Positions 10,440 through 21,192 of a DNA stretch of 64,000 nucleotides are shown here, one piece after another. The DNA comes from Gnetum montanum. Its lineage: Eukaryota > Streptophyta > Gnetopsida > Gnetales > Gnetaceae. The number at the start of each line of letters is the position of its first letter. Positions within the stretch are counted from its first letter, which is position 1. Both the position numbers and the translations under genes were made by a program. The stretch lies in contig MNCI01006151.1 in the NCBI GenBank assembly GCA_015680685.1, positions 434,273 to 498,272 of the forward strand, written 5' to 3'. The notes below the pieces were generated by a model. The model did no database searches, was not told the origin of the DNA, and worked only from the letters and a program-made list of their open reading frames with translations.

Positions 10440-13010
10440 AAACTTTGGTCCTTTCCTGGAGAAAGCACCAAAAGAAGTGTAGGACCAATTGGAGATCTCT
10501 CTCATGTGGCCAATCATCACTTCCATCGGGGAGTGGTACATGGGAGAGACATTTTTATGCTGGAACAATAGATAGGCTAGGTCAATGGTAAAAATCAAGG
10601 ACATATCAGTGTCCTTAGTGTAGGCCATTACTGAAGTGCTTAGTTTGTTAGAAACAGGGGCGAATCTCATTGACATTTCAATATAAGTAGACCCTAGCAT
10701 CAAGAAAGAATGGGTGCAATGATGCTATGGTGTCAACCGCAAGAATTTTGGTGAACTCATAGTGGTAGAAAAAATGCACTACAAGATTATGGTTTTCACC
10801 TAAATCCCATGATGAGGCCTAGCAAAATCATCATCTTTTCTACCCATGCATGCACCACTTTGAGTGGGAGATTTCTTGTTAACCTTCCACAACTGATTTA
10901 TCTAGAGATGGAGAAGTGATTTAAAGAAAATGAATTTTGAAGGAGGGCACTCCCCTTCTCATGCCTCATCAAGAAAACTTTGTCAGAGGGGAGGAATAAT
11001 TTGTTATATGAATTATGCTATCAGGCATGCCTTGACCACTAATTGGGTAGAAATTATGAAAGAGAAAATGCCTACAACAATCATTGAAGAAGAGGAGCAA
11101 CAACCACCAACTCCAGCTACCACTCAAATAACTATGCTAGACATCGTTGCAACAACCCATTGGTTGCATAAATACTGAGAATGGCTCTTGAGCGAACAAG
11201 AGCAATGAGTAGACACAAGTGGTGGGGACCCATCTATGTATTGACTAGCAATGAGTCACCTAAATGAGTTGGCCTAAACAATCAGCTTGATGGGTGGAGG
11301 TGGATCCATTTTTTTGGTCCAAAGAACGTAGTTGTTTGCAAGGTCAAATCCTAGTGCTAGAGAGGTCATGCTATATCTTGCAAAATAGTAGCCACTTCTA
11401 TAAATTTCTTTGAACGCTGTGATGTTCTTGATATGCTTGGAGGAAGGTGAGAAGGAAATAGTATTGGTGATGCAACAATAAGGGTAGGAGATAGTAATAG
11501 AGGTGATTGTTGACTGAATTCTTAAAACACTCAATGCACCTGCAACATCTGTACTAGATGTCATTGCACTCAAAGATGTGTAGACATCTATAGTGACCAA
11601 AAGTAGCAGAATAAATGCAACACAACATGAAGAACTATTGAACCAACTAGTGGAAACTGGATAACCATTTTTATATGTCTTTGATCTTATGAAAAATATT
11701 ACTACAATCTAATTAGAGTTGCTAGAGGCAAGGGGCAAAAACATCATCTTGGAGGGGCAACTCAAAATAGTCAAGGAGTTGAATGAATACTTGGCTACTA
11801 AAGTTGTTGAATTAAGAGCCCAAATTTTTGACCTTACATTTCTCAACTTGGGAATAATGAGAAATGAATCTATTAATAGCTTGCCACTAGATTGAAAGGG
11901 GTTCAAGATGCAATGGAGATGATGGTGTTCTACCAATCCTTAGTAGAGGCTACACAACACAAAATTTAGAAGGTCTTGGATCATACTTGCCAGGAGAAAG
12001 TACAATTAATTGCAAAGAACCATCGCTTGTGGAATGTTGATGAGCATAAATAGTAATTAACCAACTTCATCCATCAATAGTAGGAGTAACTAGCTAGAGT
12101 AAACATAGAGCTAAGGAGATTAGTAGTAGAGAATAGAAACCTCTCCATGGAGGAGGTATGTGCCCTTTACTAGAAGACTATAATAGAGGTATCTACTTGG
12201 AAATTAAAGATCATTACAGAGATCATGTTAGTCTATAGAAAGAAGTGAATGAAAAATACATTCATTTGGCAAAGGCAAATGTAAATGAAACCCTCCAACA
12301 ACTCTTGCAAGGAAGAGAATTGTGGCAATCCATTGTTGATGGATAGATGCCTACAATAAGGTAGAAATCTGCATGGAGGAGTTGTAGATTGAGGAGATGA
12401 TAAGATACATGGAGCTCACCAATCTTTGATATGTAAATCTAGCCATGTTGACTATTAGATGGCCATGGTCAAAACTAGAGAAGTAGGTGGCCAGCTCATA
12501 CTTGTTGTATGAGGCTAAGTTCAAGCATCATAAAGACACCAAGCAAAAGCTCACTATGGTAAACATTAAACTCAAAGTTCTCAAGGGTAAATACACTGAT
12601 CGAAGATCTGCTACTAAGAACTTGTCCAAAAGGATGAACAACTACTAAGAGCTGCAAAATGCAGTAAGGGTGTTTGATGTCAAACATAGATAATTCACTG
12701 CCTAGTTTGTTAATACTAAGGAGTTATTTTTGATAATGCCTTATCCATGGGATATCCCCATTTTAGCCCACATTGGTGATACTATGTGGATTATGAATGA
12801 TCCCCAAAGTAAGGAGGAGAAGATGAAGGCATTACTAAATACCTTTCACCTTTCATTAGATGTTGTAGCCATAGCAGAATAGCCACAGCTACCTCAGCCA
12901 TTGCACGTGCCCGAAGCTGGTGAAGGTCCTTCAAAAGCTCAGGAGCCTCCACCACCTGGGACTGTATGATCTTCTCCATAGTCTTCATGCCATTAGAGGA
13001 TGTGCTATCC
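10440..13010 (+). pseudogene. Degenerate 3' ORF of element B
   Basis: Between the internal promoter-like block and the 3' LTR, the plus strand carries protein-like segments with many stops. Examples are NFGPFLEKAPKEV near 10440, TEVLSLLETGANLIDISI near 10640, an acidic and proline-rich stretch (EEEEQQPPTPATT) near 11090, and a heptad-like segment (LEGQLKIVKELNEYL) near 11750. The position after pol is that of the extra 3' ORF in Athila-type elements. The N-terminal part resembles the 'putative plant transposon protein' domain seen in such ORFs, and the later part looks coiled-coil. I see no signal peptide or membrane span. Function is unknown and the assignment is tentative. Confidence 0.35.
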
Positions 13011-13182
13011 AATTTTGTGTAGTCATGTCATGGTGTTCAATTTTGTGTCATGAACACCATAATTTTTTGTAATGTGTTGATTTGTACACTTGGGCACTCA
13101 ATTTTGTTATGTTAAGAGTCAGTCAATAGTTACATACCTTTCCAATTTTGTAAAGGAACTTGAGGATTAGTTTTCATTCAAT

Positions 13183-13192
13183 AGTGGGGGTA
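13183..13192 (+). promoter_or_regulatory. Polypurine tract of B
   Basis: AGTGGGGGTA lies directly before the LTR start TGATGAG. It matches the position and sequence of the tract in A (CATGGGGGTA). It would prime plus-strand synthesis. Confidence 0.75.
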
Positions 13193-14152
13193 TGATGAGC
13201 ATGAAAGTGTCATGTCAATGGGCCCTTTTTGATGCAACCTCGTCTACAGGTCCCTATTGATGGGGTGTCATTTATGTGGTGTTGCCCTATTGATGGGACC
13301 ATGTCAATGTAGTGTTTGCTACGTCTACAAGGCCCCATTGATGTAGCCCTGTAATAAAAACTATAAATATGAGCTCATAGCTATATTTATGGAGAGTTAG
13401 TTCATAATTGTAGTATAGCTTTTGCAATTTTCCCATTTGAAAGTTAGAATATTACTCTGAGTGCGTGCAACAGAAATCAAAAAATGTATGGATCTTTATT
13501 CGAGCACTATTGTATCTAAACCACACTAGTGTGTATGATAATAAAGATGAGCCTTTTGATTAAACCTTTTAGCACTTAGAATAGATTAATGATTTATTTA
13601 TGCATATATTATTTTTATTAAACATGCCATTAATTAAGCTCAATTAGAATTTAAGCGATTAGTTAATCAACTAACACAAATAGATTAAGCACATAAGTAT
13701 GACTGCTTTGAGCATAAATACGTATTCGCTTGATAATTCTAGTAGTGTTATTACTTGGTTTACCCAATAGCATAGCGCTTGGTAACCCAGCAGTGGATAC
13801 ATGGGTTCAAGACATGTATAGAAAGTGGGATCTAATGCTTATGTTAGGACTAGTTAGAGACTAGTTAAGTAGTTAAATTAAATTAGTTATTAAATTACTT
13901 CATCTATCTACTTTAAGTACCAAAACCATAAACTATAAAATGACAAAAATCATATGCCTCAATTACACTTAACCATACCTTTGCACATCACAAGTGTAAT
14001 TAGAAAGGCAATGAATGACCATTAGGGCAAGGTTCACTTCCAAGATGACTAGTGTACTAGAAGACATAGAGTCCATGGAATTCGACTAGGTCATGTGTGA
14101 ACACTTCATGATTTGTATGGTTAAGTGTAGGGATACCTTTTGCTACTCATTA
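13193..14152 (+). repeat. 3' LTR of element B
   Basis: It starts with TGATGAG after the polypurine tract and ends with CTCATTA, a one-base decay of CTCATCA. It is about 960 bp, with a TATA box at 13362 (TATAAATAT), an AATAAA signal near 13541 and the shared U5 pattern. Its U3 has several CTATTGATGG or CCATTGATG units, probably decayed ATCGAT palindromes. Confidence 0.8.
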
Positions 14153-14986
14153 GTACTCCACACTTAGAGGGTAGATTCCTTGCACACCTTCAGACTTTGT
14201 TTCTTCCAAAATGTGGTTTAGAGGACACCATAACCTTTATAATTCTTGAGCTTCACCAAGGAGAAGTTCATCATTGCAACAACTATTAACCCTACAAGGT
14301 TCCAACAAGCTCAAGAGTGGTTTAAAGAATCCCATAGCCTTTACAAAATTGAGCTCTGCTTTGAAGTATTTTGACATTGTAAAACTACTCAGTCTTGTAG
14401 GATCTTAACAAGCTCAATACGGATGCCTTCTCATAAGAAGCATATCAATGCCACAGGGAAAAGCGAAAAGAAAAGAAATGACAAGGAAAGAGTGTAACTC
14501 AATTTACAAATTCCTTATATAATGAAGTGTTGTACCTCAACAAATCAAGCAAATGATGTGATAATTCAAGTACATAAGTATAATAGCATAAGATAGAAAA
14601 TGATGGCTTTGATGTTGACAATGCTTGCACAATATCCAAGAGATTGAACTCTTCTTATAGCTTTGAAGTTTTTGAAAACACCTTAGAATTCATGCAATGA
14701 CTATCTAATGGCTAGTGTGGATGTCTCATTCAAGATTGGGACATCTCTCAAAAATCAACTTCAATTCTTGGGAAACATCTCCTTCAAAAGTAGGATGTCT
14801 CTTGGGAGACATCTCTTTTGCTATGGAGATGTCTCCTTAAAATAGTATATGTCTCCTCAGTTTTTACACTTTATCTTTTGAGGCTTCATCTCATCAATTT
14901 TTCTTCTTTCCAATCCTTAAAGCATCTTCATTTGACTCATAACCTTCATATTTTTCCTTGCTTATCTATACTTTCATCTTATCCAT
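14153..14986 (-). repeat. Copia-like LTR relic related to LTR D, left part
   Basis: It aligns with the minus-strand LTRs of element D (38340-39240 and 46480-47340): CCACACTTAGAGGGTAGAT, then CAAGCTCAAT and GATGCCTTCT, then a zone of GACATCTC/GATGTCTC words. It continues on the far side of the solo LTR at 15811-15969. Its palindrome is a GAGACGTCTC type rather than the AAGACGTCTT type of D, so it belongs to a sister family. Confidence 0.6.
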
Positions 14987-15810
14987 TAATAAGTGGCGAG
15001 GTACCTCTATGCCCAACCATATGAATCATGAGTGTTCATGTGCGATCTGGTCGAACTCCACAGACCTTAAGTTCTTAAGTACATTGGTATCAAGAAAGTG
15101 AAATCTAATTAAAACGATCATTATCTTCTCAGTTCGACTTGTGAGGTACAAGTATATGGTTAAGTGCAATTGAGATATGTGATTTGTATCATTTTATATT
15201 CTATAAGTTTAATTGCCTAGAACTAGAATGAAAGGTAGAGTAATTTAAGATCTAACTCGTCTACTACCTAGCTAGCCTAACACAAGTACCCATTTCTACT
15301 TTGCAGACACATCCTAAAAGCGTGTACCGCTATTGAGTTACCAAATGTTAAGTGTTTCTAGATTACCAAGTGCTACACGTATGCTCAAAGTGCTTGTGCT
15401 TGTGTTCATTAACAATTGGAAATTAATTACTTAATTAAAGTGCATTAAAGTAAAGTGCATAAATAATAAATGCATCAAAGGAAACATTAATCTATTCTTA
15501 GTGCTGCAAGGTTTATCAAAAGGGCTCATCTTTATTCTTGTCACACTACTGTGCTCAAGTACATCAATGCTCAAATAAAGGTTCGTACACACTTAGACTC
15601 TTGCTGTGGGCAGTTAGAAATATTGTAACTCTAGAATGACTAAACTACAAGAACTTTGTTACTCTATGACAAAAACTATATGAAAATCGTGAGCTGAAGC
15701 ACTATATTTATAGGCTGGCATATACCTTGCGATATAAGATATTTGACATTACGTCTTGGGATTTGATATCAGATATCTAAAACTAGAGCCATTCAAAACA
15801 TGATTTATCA
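14987..15810 (-). repeat. Solo LTR of the E family
   Basis: Minus strand: starts TGATAAATCATG at 15810 and ends with a decayed CACTTATTA at 14987, 824 bp. It matches both LTRs of element E. Flanking 5-mers are TCCAT (14982-14986) and CCCAT (15811-15815), a target duplication with one mismatch. No internal sequence follows on either side, so it is a solo LTR left by LTR-LTR recombination. Confidence 0.75.
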
Positions 15811-15969
15811 CCCATGAAGTCTTTTACTTTGATAGTCATGCTTTCCTTGTATTCTTGTCCTTGTCCATGATGTGGAGTTCTTGTTCTTGTCTTGTAAATA
15901 CAACATCCACAACAAACATCCTTTGTTCTTCATTTTCCCTAGGTTTGGACATATCAAAAAGTTAAAAAA
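15811..15969 (-). repeat. Copia-like LTR relic, right part
   Basis: Continuation of the LTR relic at 14153-14986 beyond the solo LTR. The final words GGACATATCAAAAAGTT resemble the LTR D border GACACACCAAAAGGTCT. Element E inserted at its right end. Confidence 0.4.
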
Positions 15970-15974
15970 AACAT

Positions 15975-16794
15975 TGATGAGCAGTGAGTTACCCCTATGC
16001 CTGATCATATGAATCACAAGCGTACATGTGTGATCTAGTTGAATTCTATAGACTTTAATTACCAAGTACACTAGAGCTAAATAGTGCATGCGTGTTGTTC
16101 ATGCGTTGTGTTCCTAGTCCCACTTGTGAAACACAATATATGGTTAAGTGTGATTGAGGTGTAAGATTTTTATTATTTTTGCGTTTTATCAATTTACTCA
16201 CCTAAAACAGGAATGAAAGTAAGAGTAATTAAATGCTAAGTAAACTATGGTCGAATCTAGCCTAACACAAGTAACCGTTTCCACTTCCTAGACACATCCT
16301 AAACTTTGTGTAAACATTGTTAGGTTGTCAAACACTAATCATTTTTAAGTTACCAAGTGTCACACATCTTATGTATTTTAATTAGTTACTTAATAAATCA
16401 AAATTAATTGTTGCATGAATATCATTAATGTAAACTGTATGAAATCACAATATATAAATTCATAAGAAAGAAAGCCTCAAGTGCTGCAACGATGAAGCAA
16501 AAAGTTCATCTTTATTACCAACACAATGGTGTGTTTAGGTGCATCAATGCTTGAATAAAGATCCGTTCACACTTAGACCTCCTGTTGCGGGCACTTGGAA
16601 AATATTCTAACTCTCAAATGAACAAACTAGAAGAGTTTCGCTACTTGACTACTAAAAACTTCCCTCAATTGTGTGCCTGGGGGCTTTATTTATAAACTAG
16701 GAAGTAACCCTACAATAGCGAATGTACGATATATCATGTACCTGATATTGGGGTGACTCTGATATCAGAGTGTATGAAAAAACATGATTTATCA
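15975..16794 (-). repeat. 3' LTR of element E
   Basis: Minus strand TGATAAATCATG to CTCATCA, 820 bp, paired with 31378-32216. A perfect 16-bp palindrome ACTCTGATATCAGAGT lies at 16756-16771 in U3, with further decayed GATATC words at 16730-16755 and a TATA region near 16688. Confidence 0.85.
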
Positions 16795-18115
16795 TACCTT
16801 CATGATTGAATGAAAACTCATCCTCGAGTACAGAAGAAGAGGAACAAGTCTCTTAAAAAATATATTAGGAGGTGTGGACTATTCGACTGACATGTAGAGT
16901 GACATAGAGAAAATAGACAAATACAGAAGTTCCTGGGCATACAATATTACAATTGTGTACAAAATTGGATGTTCATGACAATAGGAAAGAACACCGTCAG
17001 ATCCAATGGACATCCAACTCCTCTTGATAATAGAAGAATGAGGGAGAGGTAGAAAAGATCCAGCAGTTTTGAACAATCTGCTATGAGTGATATTGTTGCA
17101 TCCTCCTTGGTGAAGACAGTCTCACTTTCAGTCCATGCTCCTCATTGCAATCACAACAAAATCAAGGATTAGTATATAAAGTGTAATAGAGAATGGTTGA
17201 ATACCTTGTCTCGTTAGTGATTTTATCTAGCCGAGTTGTGACTATGATAAATTGGTTGCTTAATAGTATTAATGGGAAGATTGACGAATGGATTAAGTAA
17301 GAGAAGTGGTCCATAAAATTTAGAAAAAGTTCAACATAAGGAATATTGGAAAGAGGGCATAAAAATTCTCAATAATAAAAAGAACAAAATCACTAAAAAT
17401 AGTTGTGAAGATGCATACAATTGGATAACATGGATGGGATAAAGAAAAAGAATTTGATTGTAACAATGTCTAAGGGTAAAGAACTTAACTTAACCCAACC
17501 AAAAGATATGTAAGTGGGTTCTTCCCAAAGTAGGCACAGGCCTTCTATGCCCTTGCATAACTTCAAACCAAGAAGTCCATGGGCACCATGGATGATTAAT
17601 GGTTATGAAAAGTTAAGTACAAAAACTCAAAAGTAACTGACTAGGAAACCCAACACATCAAACTAGAACATTGAATCAAAACATGAAACCAGTAGTGAGG
17701 TGAGGCATGAAAAGCATAGATGGGTGAGAGAGAGAGTGGAATGGAGTTCCTAATTATGGTCACATAAAGTCCCTTGTGGAGTTTGTGATTAAATGACTTG
17801 GTAGGATCCATCCTCAGTTCAGACCAAAACCAACCACTTCTAGTGACTTTGCATTGACATTCTAAGACTAGTCCATCCCCTGAGACATAAGAATGCTCCC
17901 ACGAAACAACCACCATTCCAAATTGGAGAGAAATAGGAAGTAAGAAAAGGCCTTAGTTAGAGGAGATAAGACAAGTCCCATAACTAGTGCTTGTAGCCCT
18001 TTTATTTGGTCTAGGAAGTGTGCTTTGAATTCCCATTTTCTTGAATTGAAACCATACCATGCAAAGACCCATGAATTTTTGCATTTATTTTGTTCAAGGG
18101 GTGTGCTTTGAATCC

Positions 18116-18152
<37 letters not shown>

Positions 18153-18929
18153 GATGAGGACCATACCATGCAAGGACTTATTTGACTTCCTATTGTGGAA
18201 TGACACAGAATGGTGAGAAAGCTCATGAGAACACTCCCACACATAGGAAAACAAAAAGCACAAAGAATAATGCATCCCTTTGAGGTCACACCCTGTCCAA
18301 ACCTTTGATTTCTTTCCAATTTTAGACTCTACACAAGTCATCAATTTATTAAAGTTGCATTAATGAAAAAGGGACAACACGTTTCCAAAACAAGAAAAAC
18401 CATAGAGTATGTGGATGGGTGGATGATGTGGAATCACTACCTATTACATGAAAAGAAACCATGTCCTAGTTGTCAATAACAACATTCAAAGTCAGAAACT
18501 AGACATCAATAATCAAATTATAGATGAAACATACCATCATCGAGTAGCACATTACCATTGTACCTGACACCTTATTTGTAGAAAGAGTAGAGAACCACAC
18601 CAAACACAAGAAAATATAAAATATAAAAGAAAGTAAAAGAGTATGCAATAAATATCAAATATATTAATGATGGTGTAAAACAAAAATAGTTAGAAAAAAT
18701 CAATAACCTAAAAAACAAAAAGATTTAAAACAAAGAATATGAAAATAAAAAGTTGTAAAACCAAAAATGTGTAAAACAAAAAAAAATTGAAAGACTAAGG
18801 AGCCACGAAAAATGTTAGTATGGGTGGTCATCTCCCCCATGACTAAGTTGGAAGGGGGAGATCTGAAAGATTGAGCGTGGTTGTCCATTTGGCAAGGTGT
18901 TTGTTGAATTAGTTGGCTTGGGCTCATGG
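16795..18929 (-). other. 3' non-coding region of element E
   Basis: No ORF is supported. The part at 17521-17560 matches the conserved block at 25720-25790 in A, and 17880-18170 matches 25255-25440 in A. A segment of about 80 bp (GTGCTTTGAAT to CATACCATGCAA) is duplicated at 18018-18066 and 18105-18176, and the second copy carries a (CT)n run at 18119-18150. The T-rich tract and the CATGGGGGAGATG word near 18830 complete the match to A and F. Unlike B and G, no large 3' ORF is left. Confidence 0.6.
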
Positions 18930-19970
18930 AAAGGTTTCACTTGTTGGATGTTAACTTATTATTTCTTATCTGGGTTGTTAGGTTTATAGATAATCATGGC
19001 CCCAGGTGAAAAATTCTCATCAATAATGTAAGGTCCTTCCCACAATGTTTGAAATTTGGTTCATTGGGGTACATGTGCAGGATTCTAGTAGAGGAACTTG
19101 TCTCTTGGTTGAATCTTAACTTTTCTTATTTTGAGATCATGGCATTTCTTGTTGAATGCCTTATGTGTTTCATTGGATGATAGGGCCATTAATCAATTTT
19201 TATCTAGCAAGTTGAGGTTCATTAATCATTCTTTTTATGCTAGACTTAGATTCAGGTCAAGGTCACAGGCTATAGAGAGTGTACAAAGCTCAGATTGGAT
19301 GGGCAATGTTGGTAGTTTTCTGCACATGAGCTCATAGGAAGAATAACCTATGGAAAGCTTCCATGTGGAGTGATAGGCCCAAAGGGCATCATTTAATTTG
19401 GTGCTCCAGTTCCTTTAGTATTTGCTAATGGTGCATGTTAGAATTTTTGTAATCTCTTAATTAGTGACCTCAACTTGACCATTGGGTTGGGGGTGATATG
19501 GTGCTATGAGTTTGTGCTCAACCCCCAAGCACTGCATAGGTTTTTGAAAGTGGAACTTGTAAAATGAGTTCCATTATCAGAAATTAATGCATCAGGCATA
19601 CCAAACCTATTTATGATATTTTGTTGTACAAATCGAGTAGCAGTAGTGGATGTACAATCAGTGACGGTTGTTGCTTCTACCCACTTGGTGTAATAGTTAA
19701 TTATGACTATGTTATATGCCTTTCCATTTGATAAAGGTGCGATAGGACCCATAAAGTCAATGCCCCAAATATTAAATGGCTCAAGAGGCTAAATCCATTA
19801 TTGTGGCCCCTCCATTCAAGCTATCATCCCATCATCCCTCTAACAACAATCACAAGCACAAACACATTGGTGTGCATTCCTGAAGATTATTGGCCAGTAA
19901 TATCCTGCCATGAGGATTTTTATGGCTGTGCATCTTCTAGCATAATGGTCTCCACAAGGGCCTTCATGAG
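18930..19970 (-). pseudogene. Integrase pseudogene of element E
   Basis: The minus strand from 19960 reads a zinc-binding region (GDHYARRCTAIKIL, GYYWPIIFRNAH, CDCC), then the catalytic core: WGIDFMGPI with the first acidic residue near 19760, NYYTKWVEA near 19690, ALISDNGTHF with the second near 19590, and YHPQPNGQVEVTN near 19480 before the expected glutamate. Integrases insert the cDNA into chromosomes. A stop follows the core at about 19500 and more occur downstream. The 5' end of the gene is cut by element A at 19971, and the missing N-terminal part does not reappear on the other side of A. Confidence 0.85.
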
Positions 19971-19992
19971 TGATGAGACGCGACATGCACTA

Positions 19993-20095
19993 AGCCGCGA
20001 TATCGCGTACGCGCTATCGCGGCTGCCGCGATATCGCGTCTTCCCCTACGATATCGCGTACGCGATATCGCGGTCCGCCGCCATATCTATAAATA
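19993..20095 (+). promoter_or_regulatory. U3 palindrome array and TATA box of A
   Basis: Five CGCGATATCGCG-type units (one with CTATCG, one shortened) occur between 19995 and 20073. They lie 15-90 bp upstream of TATAAATA (20088-20095). Each unit is its own reverse complement and holds up to four CpGs. GCCGCC before and GGCGGC after the TATA box can pair. Confidence 0.8.
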
Positions 20096-20261
20096 AGAGG
20101 CGGCACTCCCTTCATTTCCCAATCCTGGCTAGTGTAGCGAAGCTCTGGCAGATTGATCACTCCAGAGTTAGAATTTTTCCCCATGTGCCCGCAGTAGGAG
20201 TCCTAGAGTGAACGGCTCTTTATTCGAGCAGCTTGTAACCTGAACCCAAGTTGTGTACGGC

Positions 20262-20267
20262 AATAAA
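20262..20267 (+). terminator. Poly(A) signal in LTR A
   Basis: AATAAA within CAATAAAGACGAAC, a word kept in every A, B, E and F type LTR of the window about 170 bp after the TATA box. It probably marks the R region and the 3' end of the transcript. Confidence 0.6.
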
Positions 20268-21047
20268 GACGAACTTGTTTGGATAAACCTTGCAGCACGT
20301 GGTTTCATTTATTGCTTTCATTTACTGCTTTCCTAGTGCGTTCAAGTACGACTTGATTACGAGCGTCTACGGACGTGTACGGCTAGTCAAGGAATCGGCT
20401 GCTTGACGCAATGCATGAGTACGACTCAATTACGAGCATTGGCTGCTTGGTAACCCAGTAGCGTATTCCAGGATTCTGCGCTTGGTAATCCCAGTAGTAG
20501 TCCGATGTGTACGGCTAGTTGAGGAATCGGCTGCTCATTGCTAGGCTAGAACGTGTGATAAGTACGACTTAGTTACGAGCACCCACGGGTGTGTACGGCT
20601 AGCTAAGGAATCGGCTGCTTATCACACTTAGGCTAAATAGGTGCCTCAGTACGACCACTTCGAGCACTTGCGTTACGTGTGGCGATCCCAGTAACGATTA
20701 GCGTTTGGTAAGCTGCAGTTGCATAGTTCAGGGTGTGTCCGGTAAGTGGGAACGGATGCTGACGCTAGTTAATTTAGACTTAGGACATTAGTTAGAGTTA
20801 GCTTAGTTTCTCAACCCTTTCTCCTGGTAGCATAGAAGATAAGCCGAAAATACCAAAAAAATCACATACCTCAGACTTGCTTAACCATACACCGTGACAC
20901 TTACAAGCAAGCCTGGGAAGACAACGAACGATTAACCCCAAGTGTTTCTTGTGGTGTTAAGGCATTTAGTCTGCGGAGTTCGACCGGATCGCGCGTGCAC
21001 GCTCGTATTCGTATGGTTGAGTGTAGGGGTACCTCGCCACTCATCAT

Positions 21048-21065
21048 TGGCGCCGTTGCCGGGGA
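21048..21065 (+). promoter_or_regulatory. Primer binding site of A (tRNA-Asp)
   Basis: TGGCGCCGTTGCCGGGGA starts two bases after the LTR. It is complementary to the 3' end of plant tRNA-Asp (GUC) as I know it (CCCCGGCAACGGCGCCA). Athila-type elements commonly use this primer. Confidence 0.85.
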
Positions 21066-21192
21066 CTAAGTGTTTTTACGCCAATTGAACATAAGGGATA
21101 TCACTCACATCGTTGTGAGCCTAAAACGAACCTTAGGGTTAATCAGTTAATTCAGAACATAAATAACGGTGAAAATTAGCACACCATTAGAA

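Larger units (their letters stand above)
9070..14152 (+). mobile_element. Gypsy element B, 5'-truncated
   Basis: The plus strand holds the 3' half of an element related to A, E and G. The block at 9235-9310 (GGGGAGGACCCA preceded by GCATGTGCCTACTATG) matches 25720-25790 in A and the reverse complement at 17521-17560 and 50815-50860. It is followed by a promoter-like block (9590-9700), a degenerate 3' ORF, a polypurine tract and a 3' LTR ending in CTCATTA. No gag, RT or integrase is left. 13021-13190 matches the pre-LTR region of A (26400-26557). Confidence 0.75.
19971..21046 (+). repeat. 5' LTR of element A
   Basis: TGATGAG to CTCATCA form perfect 7-bp inverted ends. Inside are the palindrome array (19993-20073), TATAAATA at 20088-20095, AATAAA at 20262-20267, three copies of a roughly 29-bp unit beginning GTGTACGGCTAG (20375, 20507, 20591) and four AGTACGACT words. 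The left flank is ATGAG; the partner is lost. Confidence 0.95.

Noticed and set aside
10440-13010. 3' ORF of B as an envelope gene
   Set aside because: Position fits, but no signal peptide, membrane span or glycosylation pattern is readable; the text fits a coiled-coil/plant transposon ORF better.
18116-18344. RERERE-rich minus-strand frames
   Set aside because: They are translations of the (CT)n microsatellite in the non-coding region of E.
19993-20073. Palindrome arrays as a CRISPR array
   Set aside because: Units are 12 bp, self-complementary and irregularly spaced, inside an LTR promoter of a plant element; no spacers and no cas genes.
19801-20211. 136-residue plus-strand frame as a gene
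   Set aside because: It crosses the border between E's integrase (antisense) and the LTR of A; the protein is an artefact of the junction.
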